A stretch of DNA of 64,000 nt from Chitinophaga silvatica (GTDB lineage: Bacteria; Bacteroidota; Bacteroidia; Chitinophagales; Chitinophagaceae), in NCBI RefSeq assembly GCF_003419895.1, contig NZ_QPMM01000001.1, forward strand, positions 992,001 through 1,056,000. Reading direction: 5' to 3'. The notes under the pieces were generated by a model. The model saw only the letters and a program-made list of their open reading frames with translations. It was not told where the DNA came from and did no database searches. The translations under genes were made by a program, and so were the position numbers. The number at the start of each line of letters is the position of its first letter. Position 1 is the stretch's first letter. Shown piece after piece: positions 1 to 9,236 of the stretch.

Positions 1-1979
1 CCAGGGATATTTCTTTCAAGGTCGCTTTGAATCCTTCTAACCAGTTCTTTTTTGGATATTGTGTCACTCCATAATTTGTAATCTTTTAGTCCAACCAGGA
101 TCTCTGTTCTGTTTGGTGGAAACGGATCTGTACCATCATCATTTCTACCGGTTTGTGTAATCACATACTTAACCGGAGGATATTTGCCGATGATGTTACG
201 GATTTGCGGGGCAATTTTTGCATTTTCCTGAATCGTTACACCGGCAGGTAAAAATGATCTCATGAAAATTGAACCTTCATCCAGTTCGGGAAGGAATTCT
301 GTTCCCAGACGTGTTCCTAATCCAACTAATGCTACAATCAATACACCGGCAATAATTATAGTACGTTTATAGTTGGGAAGTATAATAGTGAGCATTTTGC
401 GGTACGAACTCTCAAAGAAATCGAGCACCCTGTTTTTAGGCTCTTTCATAGGTTTGTCCGATGAAAGTGCTTTCCTGTAGGCGTAGGATATAAGTACCGG
501 GATTAACGTCAACGCACATATCATAGCCCCAATTACGGCAAAAGCTAATGTTAAGGCCATTGGTGAGAAGAGCTTGCCTTCCACCCTGGTCATTAGCAGA
601 ATTGGTGTGTAAGCCAGAACAATAATGGTAACAGAAAAGAATATCTCCCTGCCAACTTCCTGTGCGGCAGCAAGAGTAATTCCTACAATTCCATTTTGCT
701 TTTCGATAGGAGTAGCACTTCTGTATCGTCTGATCAGATGTTCCGCCATTACGCAGGCTCCGTCTACAATGATCCCAAAGTCGATAGCCCCCAGCGATAA
801 AAGGTTTGCCGGTATACCGGTTAAACGCATCAATATAAAAGCAAATAACAAAGAGAAAGGAATAGTTGCTGTAACTACCAGGGCCGAACGAATGCTACCC
901 AGGAAGAAGATCAAAACTATCACAACTATACTGATACCCATAAACAGGGTATGAGATACAGTTTCCAATGAATGGTCGATCAGAAAACTCCTGTCGTATA
1001 AGACCCGCAACTTAACTCCTTCGGGTAACTCAGTTTCGGTCAGATCTTCCAGTTTTTTCTTAAGCGCCTTTAATGCATCGCTGGGATTCTCACCCCTTCG
1101 CAACAGCACAATCCCTTCCGGTGATCCTACTTTATCGATTCCTTCATCAGGTACGGCATATCCCAAAACCCCGGAAGGAGGAGGTGGTGCTATTTCAACA
1201 TCTGCAACATCCCTGACATAAATTGGAGTACCGTTTTGGGCCGTCAATACTATATTTTCAATATCCTTTTCCGTTTTTACGGCTCCCAATCCTCTGACTG
1301 CAAATCCCTGACCCCCTCTGTCGATCACATTTCCACCGGTATTCTGATTATTCTTCTGCACTGCATCAATTACATCCTGTAATGTGACGTTGTACTTGCG
1401 AAGTTTGGTAGGAGAGGGCAGTACATGAAACTCCTTTAGTGGCCCGCCAAAGGTGGTAACATCTGCGATACCCGGAACCTGAAGTATAGCCGGGCGTATT
1501 ACCCAGTCCTGCAGGTCTCGTAACTGCATGGATGTATAATTTGGGGGAGCTTCTACCACATACCGGTAGATTTCTCCAACCGCTGTAGTAAGCGGCGCCA
1601 GTTCAGGTGTTACTCCGTCTGGCAAACTAATGGAGGAAAGGCGCTCAATCACCTGTTGCCTGGCAAAATAGTCGTCTGTTCCATCCTGGAACGTTAACTG
1701 AACTACCGAAAGTCCGAAGATGGTCCGACTTCTTCTATCCAATACTCTGGGTACATTATTTAATGCCCTTTCAATTGGTATGGTAACCTGTTGCTCTACT
1801 TCCTCTGCGGCCCTGCCGTTAAATGGGGCTACTATAATAACATTCGTATCGGCAATATCAGGATAGGCCTCTATCTTAAGTTGAGTAAAACATAAATATC
1901 CCAAAACAGATAATACACCTGCTGCTATTATTACTGCCCATCGGTTACGTAAAGAAAATATTAGAATATTCCTGATCAT
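1..1979 (-). CDS. CzcA/CusA-family heavy-metal RND efflux pump, partial (C-terminus outside window)
   Basis: Inner-membrane proton-driven pump of the heavy-metal RND family, which extrudes divalent metal ions together with an adaptor and an outer-membrane channel. About 659 codons are present, read from an ATG at 1979; the reading frame stays open to base 1, so the C-terminal part is missing. The N-terminus MIRNILIFSLRNRWAV and the first membrane segment are typical. The TM4 proton-relay motif reads DFGIIVDGACVMAE, the DFGxxVDGA form known from CzcA-like Zn/Co/Cd pumps rather than the Cu/Ag form. The start overlaps the stop of the upstream DUF190 gene in an ATGA arrangement, so the two are translationally coupled. 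It is the last visible gene of a czcC-czcB-DUF190-czcA operon. Substrate is inferred, not proven. Confidence 0.93.
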   Translation of the reverse strand, partial: MIRNILIFSLRNRWAVIIAAGVLSVLGYLCFTQLKIEAYPDIADTNVIIVAPFNGRAAEEVEQQVTIPIERALNNVPRVLDRRSRTIFGLSVVQLTFQDGTDDYFARQQVIERLSSISLPDGVTPELAPLTTAVGEIYRYVVEAPPNYTSMQLRDLQDWVIRPAILQVPGIADVTTFGGPLKEFHVLPSPTKLRKYNVTLQDVIDAVQKNNQNTGGNVIDRGGQGFAVRGLGAVKTEKDIENIVLTAQNGTPIYVRDVADVEIAPPPPSGVLGYAVPDEGIDKVGSPEGIVLLRRGENPSDALKALKKKLEDLTETELPEGVKLRVLYDRSFLIDHSLETVSHTLFMGISIVVIVLIFFLGSIRSALVVTATIPFSLLFAFILMRLTGIPANLLSLGAIDFGIIVDGACVMAEHLIRRYRSATPIEKQNGIVGITLAAAQEVGREIFFSVTIIVLAYTPILLMTRVEGKLFSPMALTLAFAVIGAMICALTLIPVLISYAYRKALSSDKPMKEPKNRVLDFFESSYRKMLTIILPNYKRTIIIAGVLIVALVGLGTRLGTEFLPELDEGSIFMRSFLPAGVTIQENAKIAPQIRNIIGKYPPVKYVITQTGRNDDGTDPFPPNRTEILVGLKDYKLWSDTISKKELVRRIQSDLERNIP

Positions 1980-2281
1980 GCGTCTATTTGATCTACTGAA
2001 TTAGTAATAATTAATCCGCCTTTATACTTATCTCTCAGCATTTTTAGTACGGTGCGTACTTTTTCATCTTCATCAATGAATGTGATCATCATTGGAGGAT
2101 CATCGAACGAAAAGATCTGATTAGGGCGTTTAATTCTTTGATTAATTCCAAATCCCATTATACCAGTGAAAGCTGTTGCACCTTTAATGTTGTTCTGCAC
2201 CAGAAATTGCATAATGAATTCGTATAGTGGTTTGGCCTGAAAGAGGTCGTCTTTATCTATATAGATTTGTGCTTGTAGCAT
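1976..2281 (-). CDS. DUF190 family PII-like protein
   Basis: Small cytoplasmic protein of 101 residues belonging to DUF190, a family with a PII/CutA-like ferredoxin fold. Recognised by the family signature GATAFTGIMGFG near the middle and the IDEDEKV segment after it. I chose the ATG at 2281 (MLQAQIYIDKDD), ten bases after the adaptor stop; an in-frame ATG at 2302 would overlap the adaptor gene and adds residues not typical of the family. It sits between the adaptor and pump genes of a metal RND operon and overlaps the pump start by four bases, so stoichiometric co-expression with the pump is likely. A sensing or pump-modulating role is inference only. Confidence 0.85.
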   Translation of the reverse strand: MLQAQIYIDKDDLFQAKPLYEFIMQFLVQNNIKGATAFTGIMGFGINQRIKRPNQIFSFDDPPMMITFIDEDEKVRTVLKMLRDKYKGGLIITNSVDQIDA

Positions 2282-2291
2282 TGTAATGAGT

Positions 2292-3353
2292 TTAATAGCC
2301 AAATGAAATACCTTTTAATTGCATTGCACCGTCTGTAACTACCATATCACCTTCATTCAGCCCGCGATAAATGATTATACGTCCACCAACTTCGGGTCCT
2401 GGTAATACTTCCTGCCTGTGAAAGGAGCGATCTGCCGCCTGGGTAAATACATAATTTCCACCCTGTACTGTTACAAGTGCAGATTTAGGGATAGATAAAC
2501 TATTACCTTCGTTTACTCCGAACTTAACGGAAGCAAACATCCCGGCTTTCAGTTTATTGCCTGTATCCTTAATGCCTATACGTAGTTTTACCATTCTTGT
2601 AACGTTGTCAATTACTCCTCCAATGTCTTCAATGGTTCCATTAAAGATCTCACCCGGGTAAGACGTGAATTGAATTTTACAGGCTCCGTTCTTTTTAACT
2701 TTTGTAACCTGGTTATCTGGCATTTCACAGATTACCCATGTTTTGTTGAGTGGTGGATGAATTAATTCCTGGGGATCAAATCCGGCGAGTTTGAGCCTTG
2801 ACAGATGTTCTATAATAGAAGTACGTTCGTTACTTAATTCTGTTTGCGCGATGGCCATATCTGTTTCTGCACTGATAAGGTCTGTTTTCGCATCGGAAAC
2901 ATCTTTACCGGTACCGGCACCATGAGCTGCCAGATCTTTAAATCTGTCGAGCTCAATTTGCTTCTGTGCTACAATGGCTTTACGTTGTTGTACAATGTTA
3001 CCTTTCTGGCGTATGTTGATGATGTGTTGCAACATCGCTGTATAATTGGCGGTTAATTCGGGGTTATCGAATAATACCAGGTTTTGATCTGAGTTTTCTT
3101 TTGAGAAAACAACGGTAGCGGCCACCATACCGGGGGCAGTTAACTCGGCATTCAAATCCTCTCTGGTAACCGGAGCTGTCTTAAAATAACTGAGTGTAAC
3201 ACTGTCCGGCGGGAATTTTATTACCCTTCCGCTATCTCCAACTGTTGGTTTAGTGGAAACAACCGGAGCTTTATTCGTTTGGTTATGCGACCCACAGGAA
3301 ATTGCCATCCAGGATATAGTGACGATCAAAAGATATTTAGCTGTTTTTTTCAT
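2292..3353 (-). CDS. RND efflux periplasmic adaptor (CusB/CzcB-like lipoprotein)
   Basis: Membrane-fusion protein linking the RND pump to the outer-membrane channel. The N-terminus is a lipoprotein signal with lipobox AISC (Cys at about residue 20), so it is anchored in a membrane. The middle is a helical hairpin rich in Gln, Lys and Glu (about residues 105-190), followed by beta-barrel and membrane-proximal domains (TWVICEMPDNQV, KAGMFASVKFGV), which are standard adaptor elements. Length 353 residues is normal. It lies 36 bases after the channel gene and 10 bases before DUF190, all on the same strand, so it belongs to one operon. The His-rich N-terminal region seen in the second locus adaptor is absent here. 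Confidence 0.92.
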   Translation of the reverse strand: MKKTAKYLLIVTISWMAISCGSHNQTNKAPVVSTKPTVGDSGRVIKFPPDSVTLSYFKTAPVTREDLNAELTAPGMVAATVVFSKENSDQNLVLFDNPELTANYTAMLQHIINIRQKGNIVQQRKAIVAQKQIELDRFKDLAAHGAGTGKDVSDAKTDLISAETDMAIAQTELSNERTSIIEHLSRLKLAGFDPQELIHPPLNKTWVICEMPDNQVTKVKKNGACKIQFTSYPGEIFNGTIEDIGGVIDNVTRMVKLRIGIKDTGNKLKAGMFASVKFGVNEGNSLSIPKSALVTVQGGNYVFTQAADRSFHRQEVLPGPEVGGRIIIYRGLNEGDMVVTDGAMQLKGISFGY

Positions 3354-3389
3354 TCGACGATGTTTAACTTTTTGCTGAGAGATTTTGAC

Positions 3390-4652
3390 TTACAATACCT
3401 GGTTGTATTGATTGATTAATCCGGTTACTGATAAGAGTTGAAGGTAGTTTTTACGATAATTGTACAATGCCTCATAATATGTTTTCTGGGTATCGAACCA
3501 GGTTCTCTGGGCATCAAGAAAATCAATGATAGTGGTACCCCCTCTTGTGTAGGAATACCTTACTGCCTGTAACACCTCTTCAGACTTTTCCAGGATACTT
3601 TTATACTTAGCAACTGTTTCCTTACTGAGCTGGTAACTGTTCCAGGCGTTTTTTACTTCTGTTTGCACCTGTTGCTGAATGGCCACCAAAGATTGTTCGG
3701 ATTGTTGCAATTGAATTTTGGATTTCCTTATCTCCCCCTGGTTCCTGTTGAAGAAGGGAAGGGGTATGGTGCCATACAGCCCGGCGTATTGGATCGTATT
3801 TTGCGGATTATAGATGACACCTAATTCGGGAACAGGTTTACCCAGCGCTTTTTGTAGCTTTATATTACTTTTGGCCGACTCTATATTGCTCTGAACAACC
3901 TGTACGTCCGGCCTTTGTGCCAGGGAGATTTGTAAGAGCGAATCAACTTTTCCAGTAGCTTCATCATTGATCACGGTATCGGATTCATTAATATCCATAT
4001 TGTCTGTTCTGCCTAAACTCAGTTTAAGCTGCTGTAATGTATTGGCATATTCCTGGGAGGCAGTTTTGGCCTGTAACTGGTATTGATCCAATAATAGCTG
4101 CGTTCTTAGCAGATCGCTGGTACTAATCACCTGATTTTTGAGCCGTATTTGCTGTATTTTCAGAAGGCTATCAATGTTATTTCTGGCTTCCTGCACTATC
4201 AGGAGGTTGATTTTGTTATACCAGACATCCAGCCATTTATTACCGGCATCGGTGAGTACATTCCGTTCTATATCTGCATAGCTTTTCTCGGCAGTGATAA
4301 CATTTTTATTGGCTACCTCCTGTTTAAGTTTACGCTGGCCAGAGAATTGGAACTCTTTAGTTAACTGCCACCATAACTGGTTGTTATGCGAATTATAAAA
4401 CTTTGTTCCCGGCTCGAAATATTTGCTGCTTAGGAGTTGTAAAGTCTGATTATTTAATACGGGATTAGGCCTGAGTCCAGCCGTCAGCACATCTGATTGG
4501 GCTATGGAAATGTCGAGGCTTGCTGGTTTAAGAAATGGGTTATTGTGTTTGGCCGATTCCAATGCCTGTAACAATGTTAAATTGTCCTGGGCTTTGAGGG
4601 CCAATGCCATCCCCATTGTACATACGAAGATTAATAAGCACTTTGGTCGCAT
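3390..4652 (-). CDS. TolC-family outer-membrane efflux channel (CzcC-like)
   Basis: Outer-membrane channel of a tripartite metal efflux pump, 420 residues. A cleavable signal peptide ends in LALKAQ. The rest is two internally related, Gln- and Leu-rich long helical segments with the typical TolC C-terminal motif RYSYTRGGTTIIDFLDAQRT, which recurs in CzcC/CusC-like proteins. It is the first gene of the minus-strand operon channel, adaptor, DUF190, pump. The 387-base region upstream holds two candidate operator motifs. The channel is a separate protein here, unlike in the second locus of this window where it is fused to the pump. Confidence 0.93.
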   Translation of the reverse strand: MRPKCLLIFVCTMGMALALKAQDNLTLLQALESAKHNNPFLKPASLDISIAQSDVLTAGLRPNPVLNNQTLQLLSSKYFEPGTKFYNSHNNQLWWQLTKEFQFSGQRKLKQEVANKNVITAEKSYADIERNVLTDAGNKWLDVWYNKINLLIVQEARNNIDSLLKIQQIRLKNQVISTSDLLRTQLLLDQYQLQAKTASQEYANTLQQLKLSLGRTDNMDINESDTVINDEATGKVDSLLQISLAQRPDVQVVQSNIESAKSNIKLQKALGKPVPELGVIYNPQNTIQYAGLYGTIPLPFFNRNQGEIRKSKIQLQQSEQSLVAIQQQVQTEVKNAWNSYQLSKETVAKYKSILEKSEEVLQAVRYSYTRGGTTIIDFLDAQRTWFDTQKTYYEALYNYRKNYLQLLSVTGLINQYNQVL

Positions 4653-4744
4653 GCCGGTCTGTTCAGTTTAAATTTGACAAATAATGATAGCAATCTCGGG
4701 TTTGAACATTCGATAAGTCAGGGGTAATAAGACGAGAAGAATTG

Positions 4745-4767
4745 GGTGCTAACCATCGGTTTATGAT
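4745..4767. promoter_or_regulatory. Motif shared by both metal-efflux promoter regions
   Basis: The bases GGTGCTAACC followed by ATCGGTTTATGAT lie about 95 bases upstream of the minus-strand efflux operon. The same ten bases followed by GATTTACTGAT occur at 17016-17036 ahead of the second efflux operon, with GxTTTAxTGAT preserved after a three-base indel. This is a direct observation; binding by the CusR-like regulator encoded next door is inference. A + strand -7-like TATATTTG is at 4772-4779 but has no obvious gene behind it. Confidence 0.35.
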
Positions 4768-4784
4768 GGGGTATATTTGCTATA

Positions 4785-4807
4785 TTGAATTTAACGACAA
4801 AATTCAA
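4785..4807. promoter_or_regulatory. Palindrome upstream of czcC-like operon
   Basis: Perfect 8-bp arms TTGAATTT and AAATTCAA are separated by seven bases. The site lies in the 387-base gap between the CusS-like kinase and the channel gene (4653-5039). Nothing else in the gap looks genic: a 13-codon frame at 4860 and a 68-codon minus frame overlapping the kinase end have no supporting features. A response-regulator operator is a reasonable guess. Confidence 0.3.
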
Positions 4808-5039
4808 CACTACAAAAGGACCTGATTCTAATCTTTTTATCCATTTCTGTTCTTACAGAATGACGAACTCTATTGAAATAATAAATACTGGAAAAAAATA
4901 GTCAGTAAACCAGACGTTTTGTTGGCCCGCAGGAGCTATCTTTTTTTGCTTTGTTAATTCGCTGCAAGCTACGCCAGTAAACACAAAGGGGCAGTTATAG
5001 ACCAGATAGAAAATTATTAGAAATCTATTAGAAAGGAAG

Positions 5040-6407
5040 TCAGAGATGAGGCAGTTCAATAGTAAAGGAAGTACCTTTATTCAGTTCTGAATGTACGGTA
5101 ATACTGCCTTTATGGAGCTGAATAATTTTATAGGTTAATGAGAGCCCAATGCCATTACCTTCGGCGTAGGCCTTATTAGCACCCCGGTAAAAAGGCTGGG
5201 AGAGATAGGGTAGATCTTCAGCGGGAATTCCAACGCCATTGTCGGAAAATCTGAGAATGGTGCTTTCGTCCTTAAAGGTGATGGTAACCTCAGACTGGTG
5301 ATTGGGAGAGAATTTACAGCCATTTTCCATTAAGTTGGCAAATGCTACTTTGAGGAGGTATTCATTACCGGAAATGGATATATAATTGTCATTTTCAATT
5401 TCCTGCTCAAAAGTAACCAGGATATGATAATCTGAATTAGATTTTAGGATTTGCTGCCGGGCATCCAGCAATACTTCGTCTATGCGGGTAGGCTTAAAGG
5501 TAATCTCTGACGGGTCATAGCTTGCCTTTGCCAGATCTAGCAGGCCGTTAGCCAGCCTGGCCATTTTCTTGGCATCCAGCAATGCATTTTTAATGACCGC
5601 TTTATATTCTGTAATATTGCGTTCCTTAATGGCGGAAAGTTCTAGTTCAGCTATCACTGTAGCCAAAGGAGTTCTCAGTTCATGAGCAATATTGGAAACA
5701 AATTGTTTTTGGGCTTCAAATGAATTTTCCAGCCGGTCCAGCATCTGGTTGAAGGTAATAGCCAGTTCAGCAATTTCATCCCTACGGTTCCCTTCATCTA
5801 CCCGTAAATCGAGGTTGGTGGCAGTTATGTCTTCCACCCGTTTCACCATCTTTGATACAGGTTTTAGTGCTCTTTGGGCAAATAGACTACCAGCAGCCAG
5901 AGTCAGAATAATGGCAATGGAGAAATAGATAATAAGGGTGTATTTAAGATTATTGAGCTTATCTAACCCATACTGGTCAAAAGCCGCAGCTGTAATGATA
6001 AGTTGTTTGCCATTATGCTCATATAAAAAACCCACTGCCTGTACCTGTCCGATATAGAAATTGATTTCTTTTAATCTTCGTATGCTATCCAGCATAGCAG
6101 GAGTTTCCTTTACTTTATCTATTCCCACCGCATCATGATAAAGTAAATGATGGGCAGAGTCGTAAATCGCTACTTCCTCTTCCGAAAGGGTATTGGGGGC
6201 ATTCCGGTAAATCAGTTGTAAGACGGCCGGAGTAACTTTAGCTTCCATCCAGAGGTTTGCCCGGGTTATGGCCTGTAATTTCAACCGTTTAAAGTATTCA
6301 TCTTCCCGGTTTTCGGCATACGAAACATAAATTACCAGCGCAAAGGCAGCCAATATAGCTGCAAATAGTGCGGTAAATAATAAAGTAAGTCGTAGCCTGA
6401 TTTTCAT
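5040..6407 (-). CDS. CusS-like sensor histidine kinase
   Basis: Inner-membrane sensor kinase, 455 residues. An N-terminal membrane segment (about 7-28), a periplasmic domain of roughly 130 residues and a second membrane segment (about 155-178) precede a HAMP linker. The HisKA motif SNIAHELRTPLATV contains the phospho-acceptor His242. The ATPase domain has an N-box ANLMENGCKFSPN, a G1 box DNGVGIP and a G2 region EGNGIGLSLT, so it looks catalytically complete. The gene starts three bases after the stop of its response regulator. Position directly upstream of the efflux operon suggests it senses periplasmic metal; this is inference from the arrangement of CusRS and CzcRS. Confidence 0.92.
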   Translation of the reverse strand: MKIRLRLTLLFTALFAAILAAFALVIYVSYAENREDEYFKRLKLQAITRANLWMEAKVTPAVLQLIYRNAPNTLSEEEVAIYDSAHHLLYHDAVGIDKVKETPAMLDSIRRLKEINFYIGQVQAVGFLYEHNGKQLIITAAAFDQYGLDKLNNLKYTLIIYFSIAIILTLAAGSLFAQRALKPVSKMVKRVEDITATNLDLRVDEGNRRDEIAELAITFNQMLDRLENSFEAQKQFVSNIAHELRTPLATVIAELELSAIKERNITEYKAVIKNALLDAKKMARLANGLLDLAKASYDPSEITFKPTRIDEVLLDARQQILKSNSDYHILVTFEQEIENDNYISISGNEYLLKVAFANLMENGCKFSPNHQSEVTITFKDESTILRFSDNGVGIPAEDLPYLSQPFYRGANKAYAEGNGIGLSLTYKIIQLHKGSITVHSELNKGTSFTIELPHL

Positions 6408-6410
6408 TGT

Positions 6411-7094
6411 TTATAAATTCTCTTTAAGGATGAAGCCTATGCCTGGTTTGGTATGTATTAGTTTAACGTCCTGATCTTTATCAATTTTCTTCCTTAAATA
6501 ATTAATATAAACATCAATAAAATTTGTACCTGTATCAAAAGTAGTGTCCCATACTTTTTCAGCAATTTCAACTCTGGTGAGTACACGGCCACTATTCCGC
6601 ATCATATACTCCAGCAGTTTAAATTCTTTAGGTGTGAGATTAATCTCCTTACCACTACGTGTTGCCGTCATGGTCTGAAGATTTAGTGCCAGATCAGATA
6701 TTTTCAGGATATATCCGTTGCTAAAGGTACTGGGAGTTTTACGCTTGGTAACATTCCGGATTCTTGCCAGCAGCTCCCGGAAGTCGAAAGGCTTTACCAG
6801 GTAATCATCCGCTCCTGCATCCAATCCTTCCACTTTATCGTCTGTAGTTCCCAGAGCCGTTAGCATAATAATTGGGAGATCCGGACGCACTTCCCTTATT
6901 TGTTTACACAAATCTAATCCATTAATCACTGGCAGGATGATATCCATAATAACAACATCATACTGATGCTGTAACAGTAGTTTTTTACCAATCGCTCCAT
7001 CATAGGCTAATTCAACGGTAAACTGGTGTTCTTCCAATCCTCTCTTCAGCAGATCCGCCACCCGTTGTTCATCCTCTATTACTAGTATATGCAT
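6411..7094 (-). CDS. OmpR/PhoB-family response regulator (CusR-like)
   Basis: Two-component regulator of 227 residues: receiver domain with phospho-acceptor Asp51 in VVIMDIILP, the acidic pair IEDE near the N-terminus and the KPFDFREL loop, followed by an OmpR-type winged helix (LTPKEFKLLEYMM to the C-terminus). I chose the ATG at 7094 (MHILVIEDEQ); a longer frame from 7142 adds a Cys/Phe-rich stretch atypical of receivers. Its stop is three bases before the kinase start. Likely targets are the efflux operon promoter and possibly its own gene; the motif at 4745 or the palindrome at 4785 are candidate sites. Confidence 0.92.
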   Translation of the reverse strand: MHILVIEDEQRVADLLKRGLEEHQFTVELAYDGAIGKKLLLQHQYDVVIMDIILPVINGLDLCKQIREVRPDLPIIMLTALGTTDDKVEGLDAGADDYLVKPFDFRELLARIRNVTKRKTPSTFSNGYILKISDLALNLQTMTATRSGKEINLTPKEFKLLEYMMRNSGRVLTRVEIAEKVWDTTFDTGTNFIDVYINYLRKKIDKDQDVKLIHTKPGIGFILKENL

Positions 7095-7151
7095 GCCGCC
7101 TGTATTTGTATTGCAACTTAAAAAGAAGAATCGACAACACAAAAATAGGCG

Positions 7152-8390
7152 CTACAACTTAATAAACTCCACTCTTCTGTTTTTAGCCTTCCCTTCCGAG
7201 CCAGGATCATTGGTTATGGGCATTGTATCACCTTTTCCGGTTGTTTGAATTCTGCCTGCCTCAATTCCATAAGTTTGTATTAGTTCAATTTTTACAGCAT
7301 CGGCACGTTGCTGAGATAATTTCAGGTTTGTTTCTGGTCGGCCATCATGGTCGGTATGCCCAATTATCTGGATACGCATATCCATGTTTTGTTTCATCAC
7401 CTGGGCTACTTCTTTAATGATACCCTGATTATCAGATTGAATTTTTGAAGAATTGGTTGCGAAAAGTATGGTATTACTCTCTAATTTGCCTTCTGTCAAC
7501 AATTTAGAGCGGGTATCGGCCTTTCCTTCAGCTATCCGTAAATTAGAGAAGTAATATCCCAGTTCCGAATTCTTATAGTTAGATCTGGCCATATCTATCC
7601 TCAACTGGTTTAATCCTCCATCTAATGGTACTGCCTGTGGCAAATCAAATACCTTTTCTTTATCGATCCATATCCTGATTCTTTCTTTTTGAATATCTAT
7701 TGCCAGATGAACTGGTTTGCCCAATTTAGCCGCATAATCAGAAAAGACATATTTATCTGTTTCGATTTTCTTCTTAGCCTCTTCAATAGAGACTAACTTA
7801 ACATGCAAATCACTTTTGTAGGGAGCAAGAATAATATCCGCTTTGTTTTTAACTGTATAGTCACTACTTAATATATATCCTTTATTACCCCGGTCGTACA
7901 GTCCTATATTCAATGATGGTAGAAGAAACCCGCCAGTGGGTGAATAGCTGGTTATTAAGTCAAATTCAATTGTACAGTTTTCTGGTAAAGTAAAAGTTGG
8001 ACTTAAAAATACCCCGCTGAATAATCGTAGCCATTTACCAGTAATACCATTGAAGGTAACCACCTCTCCACTGCTGCGGGTATACCATTTTAGCGGAAAT
8101 TGTCCGGTTTCATCCTGAGAGAAATCATCATTGAGCAACACATTCGTGCCTGGTACAAAATCGTAATTGGTATTGGCCTGTAGCGGATTAGAGGCTATTT
8201 CAGGGCTGGATATACTGTTTTCGGCAGCCGGCTTGCTGTTTCCGGCTGAAGGTTCCCTTGACGGGTTACCTAATAAGGGATCGAGTTGCTGTTCTATTGA
8301 TCTTGTCTTCTGCTTTAGTTTTTGCAAAACACTTTGTGAGAATGTGAAATTGCTGAACAACAGCAATAGTATAAGAATGCTGGATTTCAT
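7152..8390 (-). CDS. Secreted OmpA-family C-terminal domain protein
   Basis: 412 residues with a signal peptide ending in FTFSQ. A low-complexity linker (about 45-75) leads to a central beta-rich domain of unknown name (about 80-290) that resembles a jelly-roll or LamG-like fold by its pattern. The C-terminal 110 residues are an OmpA-like peptidoglycan-binding domain: IIGHTDHDGRPETNLKLSQ, RADAV and the terminal GKAKNRRVEFIKL. It likely tethers to peptidoglycan in the periplasm. It is the third gene of a minus-strand operon with a hemerythrin-like protein and a lipoprotein (gaps 5 and 10 bases), and so would be under the palindrome-bearing promoter near 9977-10046. Confidence 0.85.
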   Translation of the reverse strand: MKSSILILLLLFSNFTFSQSVLQKLKQKTRSIEQQLDPLLGNPSREPSAGNSKPAAENSISSPEIASNPLQANTNYDFVPGTNVLLNDDFSQDETGQFPLKWYTRSSGEVVTFNGITGKWLRLFSGVFLSPTFTLPENCTIEFDLITSYSPTGGFLLPSLNIGLYDRGNKGYILSSDYTVKNKADIILAPYKSDLHVKLVSIEEAKKKIETDKYVFSDYAAKLGKPVHLAIDIQKERIRIWIDKEKVFDLPQAVPLDGGLNQLRIDMARSNYKNSELGYYFSNLRIAEGKADTRSKLLTEGKLESNTILFATNSSKIQSDNQGIIKEVAQVMKQNMDMRIQIIGHTDHDGRPETNLKLSQQRADAVKIELIQTYGIEAGRIQTTGKGDTMPITNDPGSEGKAKNRRVEFIKL

Positions 8391-8400
8391 AATGCTGAGA

Positions 8401-9231
8401 TTAAAAAAGCTCCATGAAGAAAGGCGTTTCTATATTGCTTTGTAATCCGCTGTTATAGGAGGTAGCAGGATCAGGTTTAAAAAAATAGGTAAGTGATTCC
8501 TTATAGGGTTCTTCCCCATAAATATCTCTGACATCTGTAAGTAAAATGAGTCTGCCATTCGTTTTGGCAGTAATCTTATATTTACATTGTGGAATATCGG
8601 TAATGAAGTAATTAAACTGATTTTTTTTGATAGTAAATGTTTTTTCCAGGAACTGTGCTTCACTACCATCAATAAACTTACTTCCTGCAACTGGAGTGAG
8701 CGTTATTTTTACTTCAGTACCAGCGGGCATTTGCTGCATTCCTTCAGACGGGAGATTGGTAAAAACCATTGTACCACCATAATACCCGGTAGTCGGAGAA
8801 TTGTCTGATAAGGGTACATCCTCAATACGGCCGCTCAATTTCAGTTTGAAGTTTTTGGTATAACCTTCCTTATCCAGGCTAAAGGCATTATAATCATTAT
8901 CTTCCGGGGCTATACGTAAATGGTAGGTCTGTCCTTCATAAGTTATATCCTTCCAGGCATAAATATTCCAACCGCCGATGTCCAGTTTGGGAGTCACATA
9001 GGTTCCGTAATTGGTCGAAAATACATCGGAAGATACATCGTAAAGTACATGGTTTACTACTCTTACCTTTGCTCCCGCAATAGCCTGACCTTTGGTGTCT
9101 TTTATAATGCCACTTACTTTATATGGATTTTTGGAATCGTTTCCGGGGTTATTATCGTTCTTTTTATCATCTTTTTTGCATGACGAAAGTAATACAAGGG
9201 CTACCAGACCCGCTGTTAATTGTTGTCTCAT
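8401..9231 (-). CDS. Lipoprotein with carboxypeptidase regulatory-like domain
   Basis: 276 residues beginning with a lipoprotein signal whose lipobox is LLSSC (Cys at about 18), followed by a Lys/Asp/Asn-rich tether. Residues about 37-70 (YKVSGIIKDTKGQAIAGAKV) match the CarboxypepD regulatory-like beta-sandwich found in many Bacteroidota surface proteins. The remaining 200 residues have no family I recognise. It lies 5 bases after the hemerythrin-like gene and 10 bases before the OmpA gene, so the three are one transcription unit. Probably cell-surface or periplasmic; function unknown. Confidence 0.75.
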   Translation of the reverse strand: MRQQLTAGLVALVLLSSCKKDDKKNDNNPGNDSKNPYKVSGIIKDTKGQAIAGAKVRVVNHVLYDVSSDVFSTNYGTYVTPKLDIGGWNIYAWKDITYEGQTYHLRIAPEDNDYNAFSLDKEGYTKNFKLKLSGRIEDVPLSDNSPTTGYYGGTMVFTNLPSEGMQQMPAGTEVKITLTPVAGSKFIDGSEAQFLEKTFTIKKNQFNYFITDIPQCKYKITAKTNGRLILLTDVRDIYGEEPYKESLTYFFKPDPATSYNSGLQSNIETPFFMELF

Positions 9232-9236
9232 ATTAT

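Noticed and set aside
4772..4862. Promoter-like TATATTTG with a 13-codon + strand frame at 4860
   Set aside because: The frame is too short, has no supporting motif, and would run into antisense of the kinase.
4853..5059. Possible 68-codon minus-strand gene
   Set aside because: It overlaps the end of the kinase gene, has no recognisable domain, and its Phe/Ile-rich composition is that expected of AT-rich non-coding DNA.
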